The notes: generated by a model from the sequence alone, not told the origin. A DNA stretch of 64,000 nucleotides from Aquimarina intermedia (GCF_008124785.1 NZ_VNHU01000008.1:1-64000); one strand, 5' to 3'. Shown: positions 46,310-55,650, numbered from the stretch's first letter. Program-made: numbers and translations.

Positions 46310-47812
46310 TTAATATTTTGAACCGGACTGTATCTTCTTTGAAGACTTTACAATAAAGTCTCGTATGTCTTGATTTGCCTGAATGAGATCTTCGTTACGT
46401 AAATACATCATATGACCGCTGCGATACCCTTTGAAATCTAAGCGTTCGCCAAGCTTGCGGTTAGCATTGAGCTGCCACATCACATATTTTGCATTAAAAT
46501 AAGTGGTAGCACCATCAAAATATCCCGATTGAATCATGGTGTGCAAATTTGGATTCATAGTCATAGCACTTCGTAGGGCTTCGCCGGAATTATTATTACT
46601 ACGATCCCAAGGATGAACCGGTCCAAACATATTATATTTCAAGTCTGTTTTAAATTTCAGTTCTTCTCCGATATAATAGTTAATGGCAGGGGTAAAGGCA
46701 TGTAGCCAGGCCGTGAGCTCACTATTGTAATCAGGTCGCTCTCCAGCTTCTTTTACATCCATACCTTTATAACGCGAATCCAGTCGACCCACGGTGTATC
46801 CCTGATCGCTACGCAATAATTCTTTCCAGAAAAAAGCCTTGGGTACTTCGAGATTATGTTGGTCGATCACAGTTTTGGATATTCCTGAGTAATACGCCAT
46901 AGAGGCAATGATGAGCTTGCGATCTTTCTCAGCTAAAGTACCTCCTTTTACGAGGGCAGGGATTAATGTATGGATAGTATATTGTTCGGCCTTAGGCAGC
47001 ACTTCTAAGAGATCCTTTTGTTGCAAGGCAGGTGGTAGTTTTTTATGATACCAAGCTGCTGCTGTATAATAAGGTAAGCGGTTGGCTACTTCTATCGGGC
47101 CATCAAATTCGAAACCAATTTCGGTAGGGGAAACCAGAATGACTCCATTGAGGTACATCCATTGTTTTTGTTGTAGCGCCAATGCTAATCCGGATACTCT
47201 CGTCGTTCCGTAACTTTCACCAATCAAATATTTTGGAGAACGCCATCTGTTGTTTCTGGTTACAAAGGTATTTACCCACTCTGAGAGGTATTCGATATCT
47301 GCATTTACCCCAAAAAAGACTTTTTTCTCCGGCATCTTGCCATCTTTGTCCGGAATCATTCGGGAGTAGCCTGTATTCACCGGGTTTACGAACACAATAT
47401 CGGCAACATCCAATACCGAATTCGGATTGTCCTTGATTCCATAGGGTTGAATGGGAAATCCTTCAGAATCAATTTTTAAAATTCTGGGACCGGTATAAGC
47501 AATGTGCATCCATACCGAGGCTGATCCCGGACCACCGTTAAACGAAATTAATAAAGGTCTGTTCTCATCGTTCTTTAAATCACTACGTTTATAATAGGTG
47601 TAGAAAAGGGAAGCAATAGGATTTCCTTGATCATTCCACACGGGTTGAAAACCTGTGGTTGCGGTATAAGGAATAGATTTTCCTTTAATTTGAACCGTAT
47701 GACTGGTGTTAATTAAGGTATCTAGGGGTACGCTCACCTGCTGACTATGAGCAAAAGCGATACTACACAATATACTGAGGTGTATACAAAAATGGCGTAA
47801 TGTAAAATTCAT
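46310..47812 (-). CDS. S10 serine carboxypeptidase, exported
   Basis: The 500-residue protein has a signal peptide ending near AHSQ. S10 hallmarks are FNGGPGSAS (92-100), the nucleophile Ser200 in GESYGT, an Asp region near 410-420 and the C-terminal His in GYRSGHMMYL. S10 enzymes trim C-terminal residues from peptides in acidic or periplasmic settings. It is the second gene of the CHMI-S10-pirin-DUF1853 operon. Confidence 0.92.
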   Translation of the reverse strand: MNFTLRHFCIHLSILCSIAFAHSQQVSVPLDTLINTSHTVQIKGKSIPYTATTGFQPVWNDQGNPIASLFYTYYKRSDLKNDENRPLLISFNGGPGSASVWMHIAYTGPRILKIDSEGFPIQPYGIKDNPNSVLDVADIVFVNPVNTGYSRMIPDKDGKMPEKKVFFGVNADIEYLSEWVNTFVTRNNRWRSPKYLIGESYGTTRVSGLALALQQKQWMYLNGVILVSPTEIGFEFDGPIEVANRLPYYTAAAWYHKKLPPALQQKDLLEVLPKAEQYTIHTLIPALVKGGTLAEKDRKLIIASMAYYSGISKTVIDQHNLEVPKAFFWKELLRSDQGYTVGRLDSRYKGMDVKEAGERPDYNSELTAWLHAFTPAINYYIGEELKFKTDLKYNMFGPVHPWDRSNNNSGEALRSAMTMNPNLHTMIQSGYFDGATTYFNAKYVMWQLNANRKLGERLDFKGYRSGHMMYLRNEDLIQANQDIRDFIVKSSKKIQSGSKY

Positions 47813-47827
47813 GATGAAAACGATGCT

Positions 47828-48172
47828 TTATAATTGAGATTTATTAAAATAGGTAGCTTTTTCAAAGTCCATAATATTTATAGACAGTATAGGAACCTCG
47901 GGAAATATTGACTGTAAAGTTTGCACTACACTCTTGGATAATTTTTTCTTTTGTTCTTGGGTTCTACCTTCCATTATATAAGCAAAAACATGGATAAAAT
48001 CATCGGTTGTGTTGCCAACGGTAAAATCATCAAAGCTTCGTATACGCACTTTTATATCACCCGGAGTAAAAAGTTGCGTCGCTTCTGCAGTGTCATATAC
48101 AGCTTGAATGATCTGTTGAGGTTCTTTGAGTTTTACGATGTTCGAGGAACATTCCATTACAAAGTGTGGCAT
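47828..48172 (-). CDS. 5-carboxymethyl-2-hydroxymuconate isomerase-like protein
   Basis: The 114-residue protein is a tautomerase-superfamily CHMI: MPHFVMECS start with the catalytic Pro2, VKVRIRSFDD-like centre, HVFAYIMEGRTQEQKKKLSK and the C-terminal LSINIMDFEKATYFNK. CHMI isomerises a ring-cleavage product of homoprotocatechuate. No other genes of that pathway are in the window, so its role here may differ. It heads an operon with the S10 peptidase 15 bases downstream. Confidence 0.83.
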   Translation of the reverse strand: MPHFVMECSSNIVKLKEPQQIIQAVYDTAEATQLFTPGDIKVRIRSFDDFTVGNTTDDFIHVFAYIMEGRTQEQKKKLSKSVVQTLQSIFPEVPILSINIMDFEKATYFNKSQL

Positions 48173-48496
48173 GATGGGATCGTATATTTATAGTAAGTGT
48201 TCATTTAAATGATCAGTTAAAAATACGAAGTATCTATCGAATAGCATGCGTAAATTATGGTTTGCTGTACGAAAGGTTTGGATGAAATACGTGTGAAGAA
48301 GTATGTAAAGTGTTTACCTCCTTGATTCTATTAAAATCATGTGAAAGCATCTTAACTGTGCCGTTTAAAATATCTTGGTATGTTACTGAGGAGGTAGTTA
48401 ATATCAAGGTTGCATCTAAGCTGTACGTGAAGAGGCTGATTTGTATGAAGTTAAGATATTTAAGTATCTTGTGGGTTCAACCAACACAAAGTAGAT
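48173..48496. other. Gap without recognisable gene
   Basis: This 324-base divergent region upstream of the CHMI operon and the small membrane protein holds no coding frame I would support. TTGTGGGTT at 48469-48477 can pair loosely with AACCAACACAA just before the 48497 start; this may be incidental. Confidence 0.5.
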
Positions 48497-48691
48497 ATGA
48501 TAAAAACAATCTTACTTATCGCAGGCGTTATCTTATTAGGCTACGGAATATACACTGTAATTGCTCCCGAAGCATCCGTATCTATAGGAGGTTTTAGCAT
48601 AGAGGCACAGGACAATACCAATGCGTATATCAGTATTGGTTTAGGGATTGTAGCGTTGATTGCCGGTGTGATCGTAAGTAAAAAGGCGTAA
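48497..48691 (+). CDS. Small two-helix membrane protein
   Basis: The 64-residue protein has two hydrophobic helices (TILLIAGVILLGYGIYTVI and IGLGIVALIAGVIVSKK) with a short loop containing SIGGFSIEAQD. This resembles small unassigned membrane proteins common in Flavobacteriaceae. A perfect terminator overlaps its stop, supporting an expressed monocistronic gene. Confidence 0.65.
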   Translation: MIKTILLIAGVILLGYGIYTVIAPEASVSIGGFSIEAQDNTNAYISIGLGIVALIAGVIVSKKA

Positions 48692-48704
48692 ATAACGCCT
48701 TTTT
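48680..48704. terminator. Bidirectional intrinsic terminator
   Basis: AAAAAGGCGT (48680-48689), loop AAATA, and ACGCCTTTTT (48695-48704). It serves the small membrane protein gene and the convergent receiver gene. Confidence 0.9.
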
Positions 48705-48727
48705 ACTATTTGATTGGTTACTTTGTA

Positions 48728-49144
48728 TTAAAAGCTTTCTGGGAAATGTTTCTCTAACACTTTCATCAACACTTCGGATGTTAAGGGTTTGTTTTCAAAA
48801 TGGTCGATAATACCGTTTTCTTGAGCACGTGCGCGATCATCCGGACTGGAAGAGGTAGTAAGCATGGTAACCACGATTCCTGCTTTAAATTCTTCGTCAA
48901 GGTTGTCGTATTCTTTCAGAAACTCCCATCCGTTCATTCCCGGCATGTTAATATCCAAGAATATTAAATCCGGATTAGGATATTGATCCTCTTCTAAGGT
49001 GGTTAAATATTCTAAAGCACTTTCGCCGGAAAGCTTAGCGACAATAGATTTAGTAACATTACATTTTTTAATCACGCGTGTATGTACAAAGTTGTCTGCT
49101 TCAGAATCGTCTATAAGTAATATTTTATTTAACTGTTCTTTCAT
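48728..49144 (-). CDS. Single-domain response regulator
   Basis: The 138-residue protein is a stand-alone receiver: acidic pair in LLIDDSEADN, phospho-acceptor Asp64 in IFLDINMPGMNG, switch Thr in VVTMLTTS and Lys in HFENKPLTSEV. This Rcp1-like subgroup usually partners phytochrome-type kinases. It is the last gene of a receiver-kinase-receiver operon, 19 bases after the kinase, and should take phosphate from it. Confidence 0.92.
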   Translation of the reverse strand: MKEQLNKILLIDDSEADNFVHTRVIKKCNVTKSIVAKLSGESALEYLTTLEEDQYPNPDLIFLDINMPGMNGWEFLKEYDNLDEEFKAGIVVTMLTTSSSPDDRARAQENGIIDHFENKPLTSEVLMKVLEKHFPESF

Positions 49145-49163
49145 GTCTTGGAGGTTGTTTAAT

Positions 49164-50591
49164 TTAGGGTTGTAAATCTTTTTTGAAAGTAAATTTAAAA
49201 ATGGAGCCTACTCCCAGCTCAGACTCGGCTTTGATTGTACCTTCGTGGAGTTCAACTATCTTTTTACAAAAAGAGAGTCCGATACCCTTACCTTCATATT
49301 GTGAGGTACTGTGGAGGCGGGTAAACATTTCGAATATTTTATTGATATGTGCCGGTTTGATGCCGATACCGTTATCATGTATTTCGAAGATATGATACAT
49401 TTGATCTTCGGTATACTTAATTTCAATAGTTGGTTGTCTATCCTCGGGAATAAACTTGATTGCATTGGAGATTAAATTAGAAAATAATTGTTTAATTTCT
49501 ATTTCATACCCATTTACGGTTGGAAGTTTTGGTAGTTTGAGCTGAGCATCACTAGCTTCCAGCAAACTAGTATAATCAATGATGATATCGTTGAGAATTA
49601 TATTGAGATCCACCGCCTCTATTTTGCCGGACCGACCGATTCTACTATAGTTTAACAGCCCTGTAATTAAGTTTTTCATACGCTCTGTAGCGCCGTAGAT
49701 GAAGTTAAAGTATGCAGAAGCTTCTTCATCCAGTTTGTCCCCATAGTCTTCTTCAAAAATCGTAATAAAATTATCTACGGTTCGTAAGGGCTCTTGCAAA
49801 TCATGAGATGCGATATAGGCGAATTGATTGAGTTCCTTATTTTTATCTTGCAGACGATCGATCAGTGTTTTGTTAATTGCCTCCTGTATTTCGCGTAGTC
49901 GTATTTCTTCATTTTTAGCATCGACACTCTGCTGCAAGGATTCGTTATTGTTTTTTAATTTTTCAATCAACGGACGTAGTTGATTGCGAATACGTAGCAG
50001 GTTTAAAATCATGTAGCCCAAACATGCAATAAGCAAGGCGATAGCTAAATAATAGGTGTACAGTTGTGTTTGTTTACGTTCTTCAAAGAGAGTGTCCTGA
50101 TCTTTTAGGATGTTTTGAATCACAGTATTGATCTCTCGCATCAAATATTGACCACGGTCTGTATTTACGATATTGAGCGCGGTATCATCATTACCTGCCT
50201 TTTGGGCATCGATGGTCCGCTCCAGAATATCCAGTTTTAGATACAGCAGCGAGTCTAATTTCTTAATGTTGGCTTGTTGTGCCGGATTGTAAGCAGTTTC
50301 GGCTTTGAGTTCTTCAATTTGGTCATCCAGTTGATCCGTAGCTTTATTATACGGCTTATTGTAGGAGGTTTCGTTGGTTAATAAGTATCCCCGTTGTCCT
50401 CTTTCAGCATCTTTAATAAAGGAATGTAAGCGCTCTGTTTTATGTTTTACGTCTACAGTGTGTACTAACCATTTTTGAGAATTTTTAATAGCAGCTACGA
50501 GAAAAAATATTCCTGCTACTATTAGAATTAGAATGAATAAACTTACATAGATTGATTTAAGAATAGAAACACCATCATTGTTTTGATCCAT
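49164..50591 (-). CDS. CHASE3 sensor histidine kinase
   Basis: This 475-residue membrane kinase has TM1 (about 14-36) and a periplasmic CHASE3 domain with the DAERGQRGYLLT signature (61-72). TM2 (about 179-199) and a coiled coil (about 205-255) follow. HisKA has His263 in IASHDLQEPLR, and the HATPase has N-box LISNAIKFIPE, G1 HDNGIGI and G2 GKGIGLSFC. CHASE3 ligands are not known. The 3' end is followed by a single-domain receiver and the start overlaps another receiver gene by 17 bases, so all three are translationally linked. Confidence 0.93.
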   Translation of the reverse strand: MDQNNDGVSILKSIYVSLFILILIVAGIFFLVAAIKNSQKWLVHTVDVKHKTERLHSFIKDAERGQRGYLLTNETSYNKPYNKATDQLDDQIEELKAETAYNPAQQANIKKLDSLLYLKLDILERTIDAQKAGNDDTALNIVNTDRGQYLMREINTVIQNILKDQDTLFEERKQTQLYTYYLAIALLIACLGYMILNLLRIRNQLRPLIEKLKNNNESLQQSVDAKNEEIRLREIQEAINKTLIDRLQDKNKELNQFAYIASHDLQEPLRTVDNFITIFEEDYGDKLDEEASAYFNFIYGATERMKNLITGLLNYSRIGRSGKIEAVDLNIILNDIIIDYTSLLEASDAQLKLPKLPTVNGYEIEIKQLFSNLISNAIKFIPEDRQPTIEIKYTEDQMYHIFEIHDNGIGIKPAHINKIFEMFTRLHSTSQYEGKGIGLSFCKKIVELHEGTIKAESELGVGSIFKFTFKKDLQP

Positions 50592-51141
50592 AGTTTGGGA
50601 ATAGTCTTAAAATTGATTTTTGCATGGTTTGTAATATGGTATCCTCGTCTGCATCTTCACGACTACTATCGAACTCTCTCAAAAAAGACGCGACTTCATC
50701 CAAGGCAGCATCTTTCTTACGTTGATGATCTAATTTTTCTAGTTGTTCTTGCTTTTCTATATATAGCTTTTCTAATACCGGACGTAGCTTCTCGGGGAGT
50801 TCATTGATAGGGTCTTTTAGAAAAAAACCAGAGGCACCTTCCATTAACAATTGCGCAACCTTTTCATCATTGTTCAAACTGCCTGAAATGATCAAAATGA
50901 TAAGGTTTGGATCATGATCCTTGACCATTCGTATGACATCAAAACCATCAAAACCACTAAGGCTAAAATCACTGATGATAAAGTCGGGCATATATTTCTT
51001 TAATGCGTTGGTTAATGCCAATTGACTATCGGCAAATCTTATTTCTGCATTATCACATAGCTTGTTAAGTTGTCTCTGAATTAAAAAAGAATCAGAAACC
51101 AAATCTTCTACTACCAAAAATTTTAATGAACTAGGTAACAT
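50575..51141 (-). CDS. Response regulator with C-terminal extension
   Basis: The 188-residue protein has a receiver domain (about 5-125): FLVVEDLVSDS acidic pair, Asp58 in FIISDFSLSGFDG and FFLKDPINELP with the Lys. A helical C-terminal tail (about 130-188, EKLYIEKQEQLEKLDHQRKK) has no DNA-binding motif. It is the first gene of the receiver-CHASE3 kinase-receiver operon and overlaps the kinase start. Confidence 0.88.
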   Translation of the reverse strand: MLPSSLKFLVVEDLVSDSFLIQRQLNKLCDNAEIRFADSQLALTNALKKYMPDFIISDFSLSGFDGFDVIRMVKDHDPNLIILIISGSLNNDEKVAQLLMEGASGFFLKDPINELPEKLRPVLEKLYIEKQEQLEKLDHQRKKDAALDEVASFLREFDSSREDADEDTILQTMQKSILRLFPNYGSKQ

Positions 51142-51320
51142 AGTTAAATGGATAAGTGAGTAACAAAAGTAGAAAAAATACTATAGAAAGACTCCCTGAA
51201 AACCTTTGTGTAAGAACAGGTTTAGCTTAGGTACACTGAGAGTCAATGTAAAAGGGTGTATTAAACATTTGTTAAAGTGCATTATGCTATCAAATACAGC
51301 GTATTCAATTGTATCGAATG

Positions 51321-51416
51321 TTAAAATATAAGACCAAAAATAGCCAGCATTATACATAACAGCGCAACCACAATTGTAGCGTAGAGTAGCTTAGAATGAG
51401 TTCTTGATTTAAGCAT
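51321..51416 (-). CDS. Candidate 31-residue single-pass membrane peptide
   Basis: ATG 51416 opens a 32-codon frame with basic N-terminus MLKSRTHSK and one hydrophobic helix (LLYATIVVALLCIMLAIFGL), ending at TAA 51321-51323. It is on the same strand as, and 180 bases upstream of, the receiver-kinase operon. Small membrane peptides of this shape are common in Bacteroidota, but length alone makes chance possible. The rest of the gap 51142-51590 shows nothing else. Confidence 0.35.
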   Translation of the reverse strand: MLKSRTHSKLLYATIVVALLCIMLAIFGLIF

Positions 51417-51590
51417 GATATTAAGAGTTATTTGTGTGTAGTACAAATTTACTCTTAAAAACTAAGGTATTGTGTTAAAGCTCTTAACGTTATTACGTAA
51501 TTCTTTAGCAGTTAGCACTTATTTACGTTAGATAAATAACTGCATACGTGTTATTTACTAGGATAATCTTTTGATTATAGCTGATTTATA

Positions 51591-52322
51591 TTAGTCAACA
51601 TCATATACAAGCTTCATCGTAATGGATGCAGTTTTTTCCTTGTCAGCCGTATTAAAAGTACCTCCCCATGAATACGCTTCGGTGGAGTTTTGACCGGTAA
51701 TCTGAAAAACTCCCATTCGTGCTGATTTTAACTGACCTAAACTGCTACCGGAGTTCTCTGCTATTTTTTCTGCACGTAGTCGCGCATCTTCTGTTGCTTT
51801 TGAGATCATTTCAATTTTAAGATCTGCGAGTTGTGTGTAGTAGTATCTGGGAGCTTCAGAATATAACTGAACCCCTTGATTAAGTAATTCGGTTACTTCA
51901 CGCGAAACGAGTTCTATTTTAGCAACCTCCTTGGATTTGATTTCGATAGCTTGTGAAAGGTGATATCCGTCAAATTCTTCCCCGATATAATTTCCGTTTG
52001 AGGCGTATTTTGTACGTGTTTTGCGTGTTGTTTTCACAGCACTAAAGACTAAGTCATCTTTACTTACTCCTTTTGATATTAAATACTTCTGAATGGTTTC
52101 TTTGTCCGAATCCAGCGTCAGGTAGGCTTGTTTCAAATCAATGTTTTGCGCTTCAAACCGTCCTTCCCAAACAATAAGATCGGAGCTAAAATTAGCTTTT
52201 CCTAATCCGGTTACTAACACTTCTCCATCTTTATTATTTCTGTCGACATACGCTTTTCCCAAAACCAATGCTGCAACGACGATGGCAGCGGCAAAAATAA
52301 TAGCGGTAACTTGCTTTTTCAT
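51591..52322 (-). CDS. SIMPL (DUF541) domain protein, membrane-anchored
   Basis: The 243-residue protein has an N-terminal signal/anchor helix (TAIIFAAAIVVAALVLG) and a SIMPL/DUF541 domain. Visible motifs are DGEVLVTGLGKANFSSDLIV, SQAIEIKSKEVAKIELVSRE, and the ATEDARLRAEKIAENSGSSL segment typical of the family. SIMPL proteins act in the periplasm; their function is not settled. It is monocistronic. Confidence 0.88.
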   Translation of the reverse strand: MKKQVTAIIFAAAIVVAALVLGKAYVDRNNKDGEVLVTGLGKANFSSDLIVWEGRFEAQNIDLKQAYLTLDSDKETIQKYLISKGVSKDDLVFSAVKTTRKTRTKYASNGNYIGEEFDGYHLSQAIEIKSKEVAKIELVSREVTELLNQGVQLYSEAPRYYYTQLADLKIEMISKATEDARLRAEKIAENSGSSLGQLKSARMGVFQITGQNSTEAYSWGGTFNTADKEKTASITMKLVYDVD

Positions 52323-52419
52323 TTACTCCTGTTTTATAACAAATTACAAGATACTTATATTTTTGCTCGTATCTACCAGGGTACTCACATTATAAGGTGT
52401 GCAATGCGCTCCATGAACT

Positions 52420-53151
52420 TTAAGATTTTCCTGTAGGCTTCAGTAAGAGTTCGTTTACATTTACGCTTTCGGGTTGTTGTACTGCATACACAACCGCTTC
52501 GGCAATGGCAGTGGCATCCATTTTTGGCTCATCTCCGCCGTAATCCTTATCTTCTAATAGCTCTTGATCGGTGATGTCCTCTCGCAGGTCTGTATCTACC
52601 GTTCCCGGTTCGATCGCGGTAATCCGGATATTAAATTCTGGCGACAACTCCATGCGTAAGGCTTTTGATAAGGCAATCAATGCTGCTTTTGACGCCCCAT
52701 ACACAGCGCCTCCTTCATACAATTCTTTTCCATCGACTGAGGCAATATTGATAATATGCCCTTTGTTTTGCTTTTTCATGGCCGGCAGCACTTCATAGAT
52801 ACATCGCAGCACGCCTTTGACATTAACATCGATCGTATCAAGCCACTCGTCCAAATGTCTGTTCTTAATATACGTTAAGGGCATGATACCTGCAGAATTG
52901 ACTAAGATGTCAATATGGTCGTAGGTAGTGTAAATTTCTTTAAAAGCTTGAGAAACGCTATCGGTACTGCTTACGTCCATCGTAACGACACTACTTTTAT
53001 GGGGTAAGCTTTGGCTTATCTCTTTTAGCGTTTCGGTACTTCGGCTGGCTAAAACGACAGTACATTCTTGTTGTGATAATGCTTGGGCAATTGCTTTGCC
53101 AATACCACTACTGGCACCTGTGACTACGGCAATTTTATTCTTAAGATTCAT
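52420..53151 (-). CDS. Short-chain dehydrogenase/reductase
   Basis: The 243-residue cytoplasmic SDR has the NAD(P)-binding motif TGASSGIGKA (13-22), NSAGIM, the active Ser in NIASVDG and the YxxxK pair in YGASKAALIALSKAL. It resembles the YdfG/oxidoreductase subgroup acting on 3-hydroxy acids or serine-like substrates. Arg in VLASRSTE suggests NADP preference. It is monocistronic. Confidence 0.92.
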   Translation of the reverse strand: MNLKNKIAVVTGASSGIGKAIAQALSQQECTVVLASRSTETLKEISQSLPHKSSVVTMDVSSTDSVSQAFKEIYTTYDHIDILVNSAGIMPLTYIKNRHLDEWLDTIDVNVKGVLRCIYEVLPAMKKQNKGHIINIASVDGKELYEGGAVYGASKAALIALSKALRMELSPEFNIRITAIEPGTVDTDLREDITDQELLEDKDYGGDEPKMDATAIAEAVVYAVQQPESVNVNELLLKPTGKS

Positions 53152-53383
53152 GTTGTTTTTACTTAAAAATACAACTATTACAGAGGTCCATAATACGAAT
53201 GTTTTCAGTTTATCATTAGATTAACGTAGTGGTGCTGAATTTTAAGAGTTGCTAACATACGAACCACCATCATGGGCTATGGTTTAGGATGCTTACAGGT
53301 ATGGAACGGGAAGTTATCACGAAGCCTAATAGTATACACAGTCCGCCCGGTTTATTTGAGTTTAGTTCGTAGAAGCTGATTAG

Positions 53384-53911
53384 TTATTGGATATCCTTGA
53401 TGAGGCTATAAAGCATGATCTCTTCGGTCTCATCAGGCAAGGTGATATATCTATTAAAACGAAGTCCTAATTTCTCTATAAGCCGTTGCGAGCCTGTATT
53501 ATCCTTATCGGTGATGGCATGCAGTTCGGGTAGCTGAAAGCGATTGAAGGCTTGCTCTTTTAATTCATTAGCGGCTTCAAACGCATAGCCTTTGCCCTCG
53601 TATTGCGGCAAAAAGGCAAATCCGATATCAATACCATCTACTCCCTCCCGATCATATAAGCCACAATTACCCAATTTAACCTGATCTTCTTTTCGAATCA
53701 CAGTATAATTGGAAAAGTCATGGTGCGCTAACTGCGCACGCATACGCTCGGCAATATATTTTTCGGCTTGCTCGATGGTGCGAAGGTTACGATCCCCAAT
53801 AAACTGAATCCATTTGGGTGAATTAAATAATTCTAAGATAAAGGGAGCATCCTCCAGTTCGGTAAGCCGTAAGATGAGGCGTTCGGTTTCAAAAGTTGGG
53901 TACTGTGACAT
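53384..53911 (-). CDS. GNAT N-acetyltransferase (RimJ/RimL type)
   Basis: I start at ATG 53911 (MSQYPTFETERLILR), as family members begin just before TERLILR; an upstream ATG at 53941 adds 10 residues. The acetyl-CoA motif is FLPQYEGKGYAFEAANEL and NTGSQRLIEKLGLRFNRYI follows. Acceptor unknown. It shares strand with the two genes at 54008 and 54433, but with a 96-base gap. Confidence 0.87.
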   Translation of the reverse strand: MSQYPTFETERLILRLTELEDAPFILELFNSPKWIQFIGDRNLRTIEQAEKYIAERMRAQLAHHDFSNYTVIRKEDQVKLGNCGLYDREGVDGIDIGFAFLPQYEGKGYAFEAANELKEQAFNRFQLPELHAITDKDNTGSQRLIEKLGLRFNRYITLPDETEEIMLYSLIKDIQ

Positions 53912-54007
53912 GGTTGTTTCTAATATTCCTGCTGGTCTCAAATATCGTGAATTCTACGATACGGCTAAACGAAGGGTTGTGATTTTTACGTTTTCAGTAA
54001 GAGCAGA

Positions 54008-54421
54008 CTATTCAAAAGGGAGGAGGTCAGGCGTCAAAAAGGTTCTTCTGGCTGCATCATTGGTGTAGATATCAAAACTATAATGGCAGCTCATTAACGC
54101 TTTAAAATTTGTTTTTAATCTCGGAAATTCATGTAGCAAACCCTCAAAAGTATCGGTAGTTGATTTTTGAATAAAGTGATGTACTGCTTTGATGGCAGCT
54201 TGTGTAAGGGTAGCGTTATATTTATCGGAGGCTCCAAGCTGTTGCACATATCGTTGTAACTGTTGAGAAACTATACTTTCGGCTTGTGTTACCCCGTCTC
54301 GTTGAATGTACAGGTATGCCAGACGCAGATGTGCCTCATGAGTAAAAAGTGTCGGGTCCAGTTCACAGCTGCGAAATTGTTGCAGAAATTGTGCGTCGGA
54401 GAGTTCTGTATGTCTTTTCAT
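54008..54421 (-). CDS. Conserved helical protein, unknown function
   Basis: The 137-residue protein is rich in helix and contains TLFTHEAHLRLAYLYI, ATLTQAAIKAVHHFI and a C-terminal YTNDAARRTFLTPDLLPF. These conserved-looking His/Arg positions recur in an unassigned Bacteroidota family as I remember it; no function is established. It lies 11 bases after the racemase gene, so the two probably share a transcript. Confidence 0.65.
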   Translation of the reverse strand: MKRHTELSDAQFLQQFRSCELDPTLFTHEAHLRLAYLYIQRDGVTQAESIVSQQLQRYVQQLGASDKYNATLTQAAIKAVHHFIQKSTTDTFEGLLHEFPRLKTNFKALMSCHYSFDIYTNDAARRTFLTPDLLPFE

Positions 54422-54432
54422 CGTTTTGCTAA

Positions 54433-55149
54433 TTACGTATCCTTAATACTCAATTCATCCTGCAGTGCAAAGTCAACTGCACTTTCTGCGTGAATTCTGG
54501 TGGTATCAAAAACGGGAATGCTTACATCTTGTTCGCTTATTAATAACGGAATTTCTGTACAGCCCAAAATTACCCCTTCTGCTCCCTTATCGGCCGCCTC
54601 CTCAATGATTCGTTGATATGCTTTTCTTGAGTTGGTTGTTATGGTACCATGTACAAGTTCCCGGTATATGATCTCATGTACACTATTTCTGTCTGCTTCA
54701 TTCGGAATGCTAACTTCGATACCAAAATTCTGCGTAAGGATAGTTTTATAAAAGTCCTTTTCCATCGTAAATTTAGTCCCTAGTAACAGCACCTTTGTAA
54801 GCTTCTTTTTTTTGATTTTTTTACCTGTGGCTTCGGCTATATGTAGCAAGGGAATGTTGGTGTTTTTACTAATTGCTGAACTGCACAAGTGCATGGTATT
54901 AGTGCATAGCACGATGATATCGGCTTTGGCTATTTCTAAATTGACGGCGCTCTCTACCATCAAAGCATTGAGGGCACTCCAATCGTTGGCATGTTGCAAG
55001 GCTTCGATCTCGGCAAAATTCACCGAATCCATGATGCATCTGGCGGAGTGGAATCCACCTAATAGCTCACGCACTCTTTGATTGATAATTTCGTAGTATA
55101 CCTGTGAGGACTCCCAGCTCATCCCGCCAATTAGACCAATCTTTTTCAT
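54433..55149 (-). CDS. Aspartate/glutamate racemase family protein
   Basis: The 238-residue protein has the cofactor-independent racemase pattern: MKKIGLIGGMSWESSQVYYE at the start, first catalytic Cys82 in VLCTNTMHLC and the second Cys in GCTEIPLL (about 198). Related YgeA-type enzymes racemise several amino acids. The product may feed peptidoglycan or D-amino-acid pools. It is followed closely by the 54008 gene. Confidence 0.9.
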   Translation of the reverse strand: MKKIGLIGGMSWESSQVYYEIINQRVRELLGGFHSARCIMDSVNFAEIEALQHANDWSALNALMVESAVNLEIAKADIIVLCTNTMHLCSSAISKNTNIPLLHIAEATGKKIKKKKLTKVLLLGTKFTMEKDFYKTILTQNFGIEVSIPNEADRNSVHEIIYRELVHGTITTNSRKAYQRIIEEAADKGAEGVILGCTEIPLLISEQDVSIPVFDTTRIHAESAVDFALQDELSIKDT

Positions 55150-55354
55150 CGCTTATGCATTTTAGAGTGTTGAATTCTTGCCTGCCTAAGCTACGATTTT
55201 TTTATGATAATTTAGACAAGAGTAAGGTTGGCGAGGGAAGATTATTGAGAGGAACGAAAGGCAATCACATTATAGTCGCTTAAATAACATGGCTTATGCG
55301 TGGATCGTACGTACTATTTCTGAAGACTAAGCAGAGATTTCCAGGCCCCAAGAA

Positions 55355-55650
55355 CCTATTTCTGTACATCAAACTGAAATTTCGGCAGGTGAAGACGCTA
55401 TTTCTATACCTAAAGATGACATTGCGTCACCTCAAGAAGACATTTCCGTCCTGTGAGACGATATTTCCGTACCCAAAAACGACATTGCGGCAGGTGAAGA
55501 TGATATTGCTGCACTTAAAGATGACATTGCGGCAGGTGAAGAGACTATTGCTGTACTTAAAGATGGCATTGCTACACCTCAAGTACGAATTGTTATACTT
55601 GAAGAGGGTGTTGTTATGGTTGAAGATGTTGTTGTTGGGTTGGGAGTATA
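55355..55650. repeat. 21-bp heptad-coding tandem repeat array
   Basis: The array is built from 21-base units such as GACATTGCGGCAGGTGAAGA and GATATTGCTGCACTTAAAGA. In one frame these give a heptad pattern (DIAAGED, DIAALKD, DIAAGEE, TIAVLKD), but a TGA at about 55455 interrupts it. In another frame the array is part of an uninterrupted 119-codon run. The copies diverge toward the 3' end. I regard it as minisatellite or relic coding DNA, not a normal gene. It ends next to the HhH gene stop. Confidence 0.7.
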
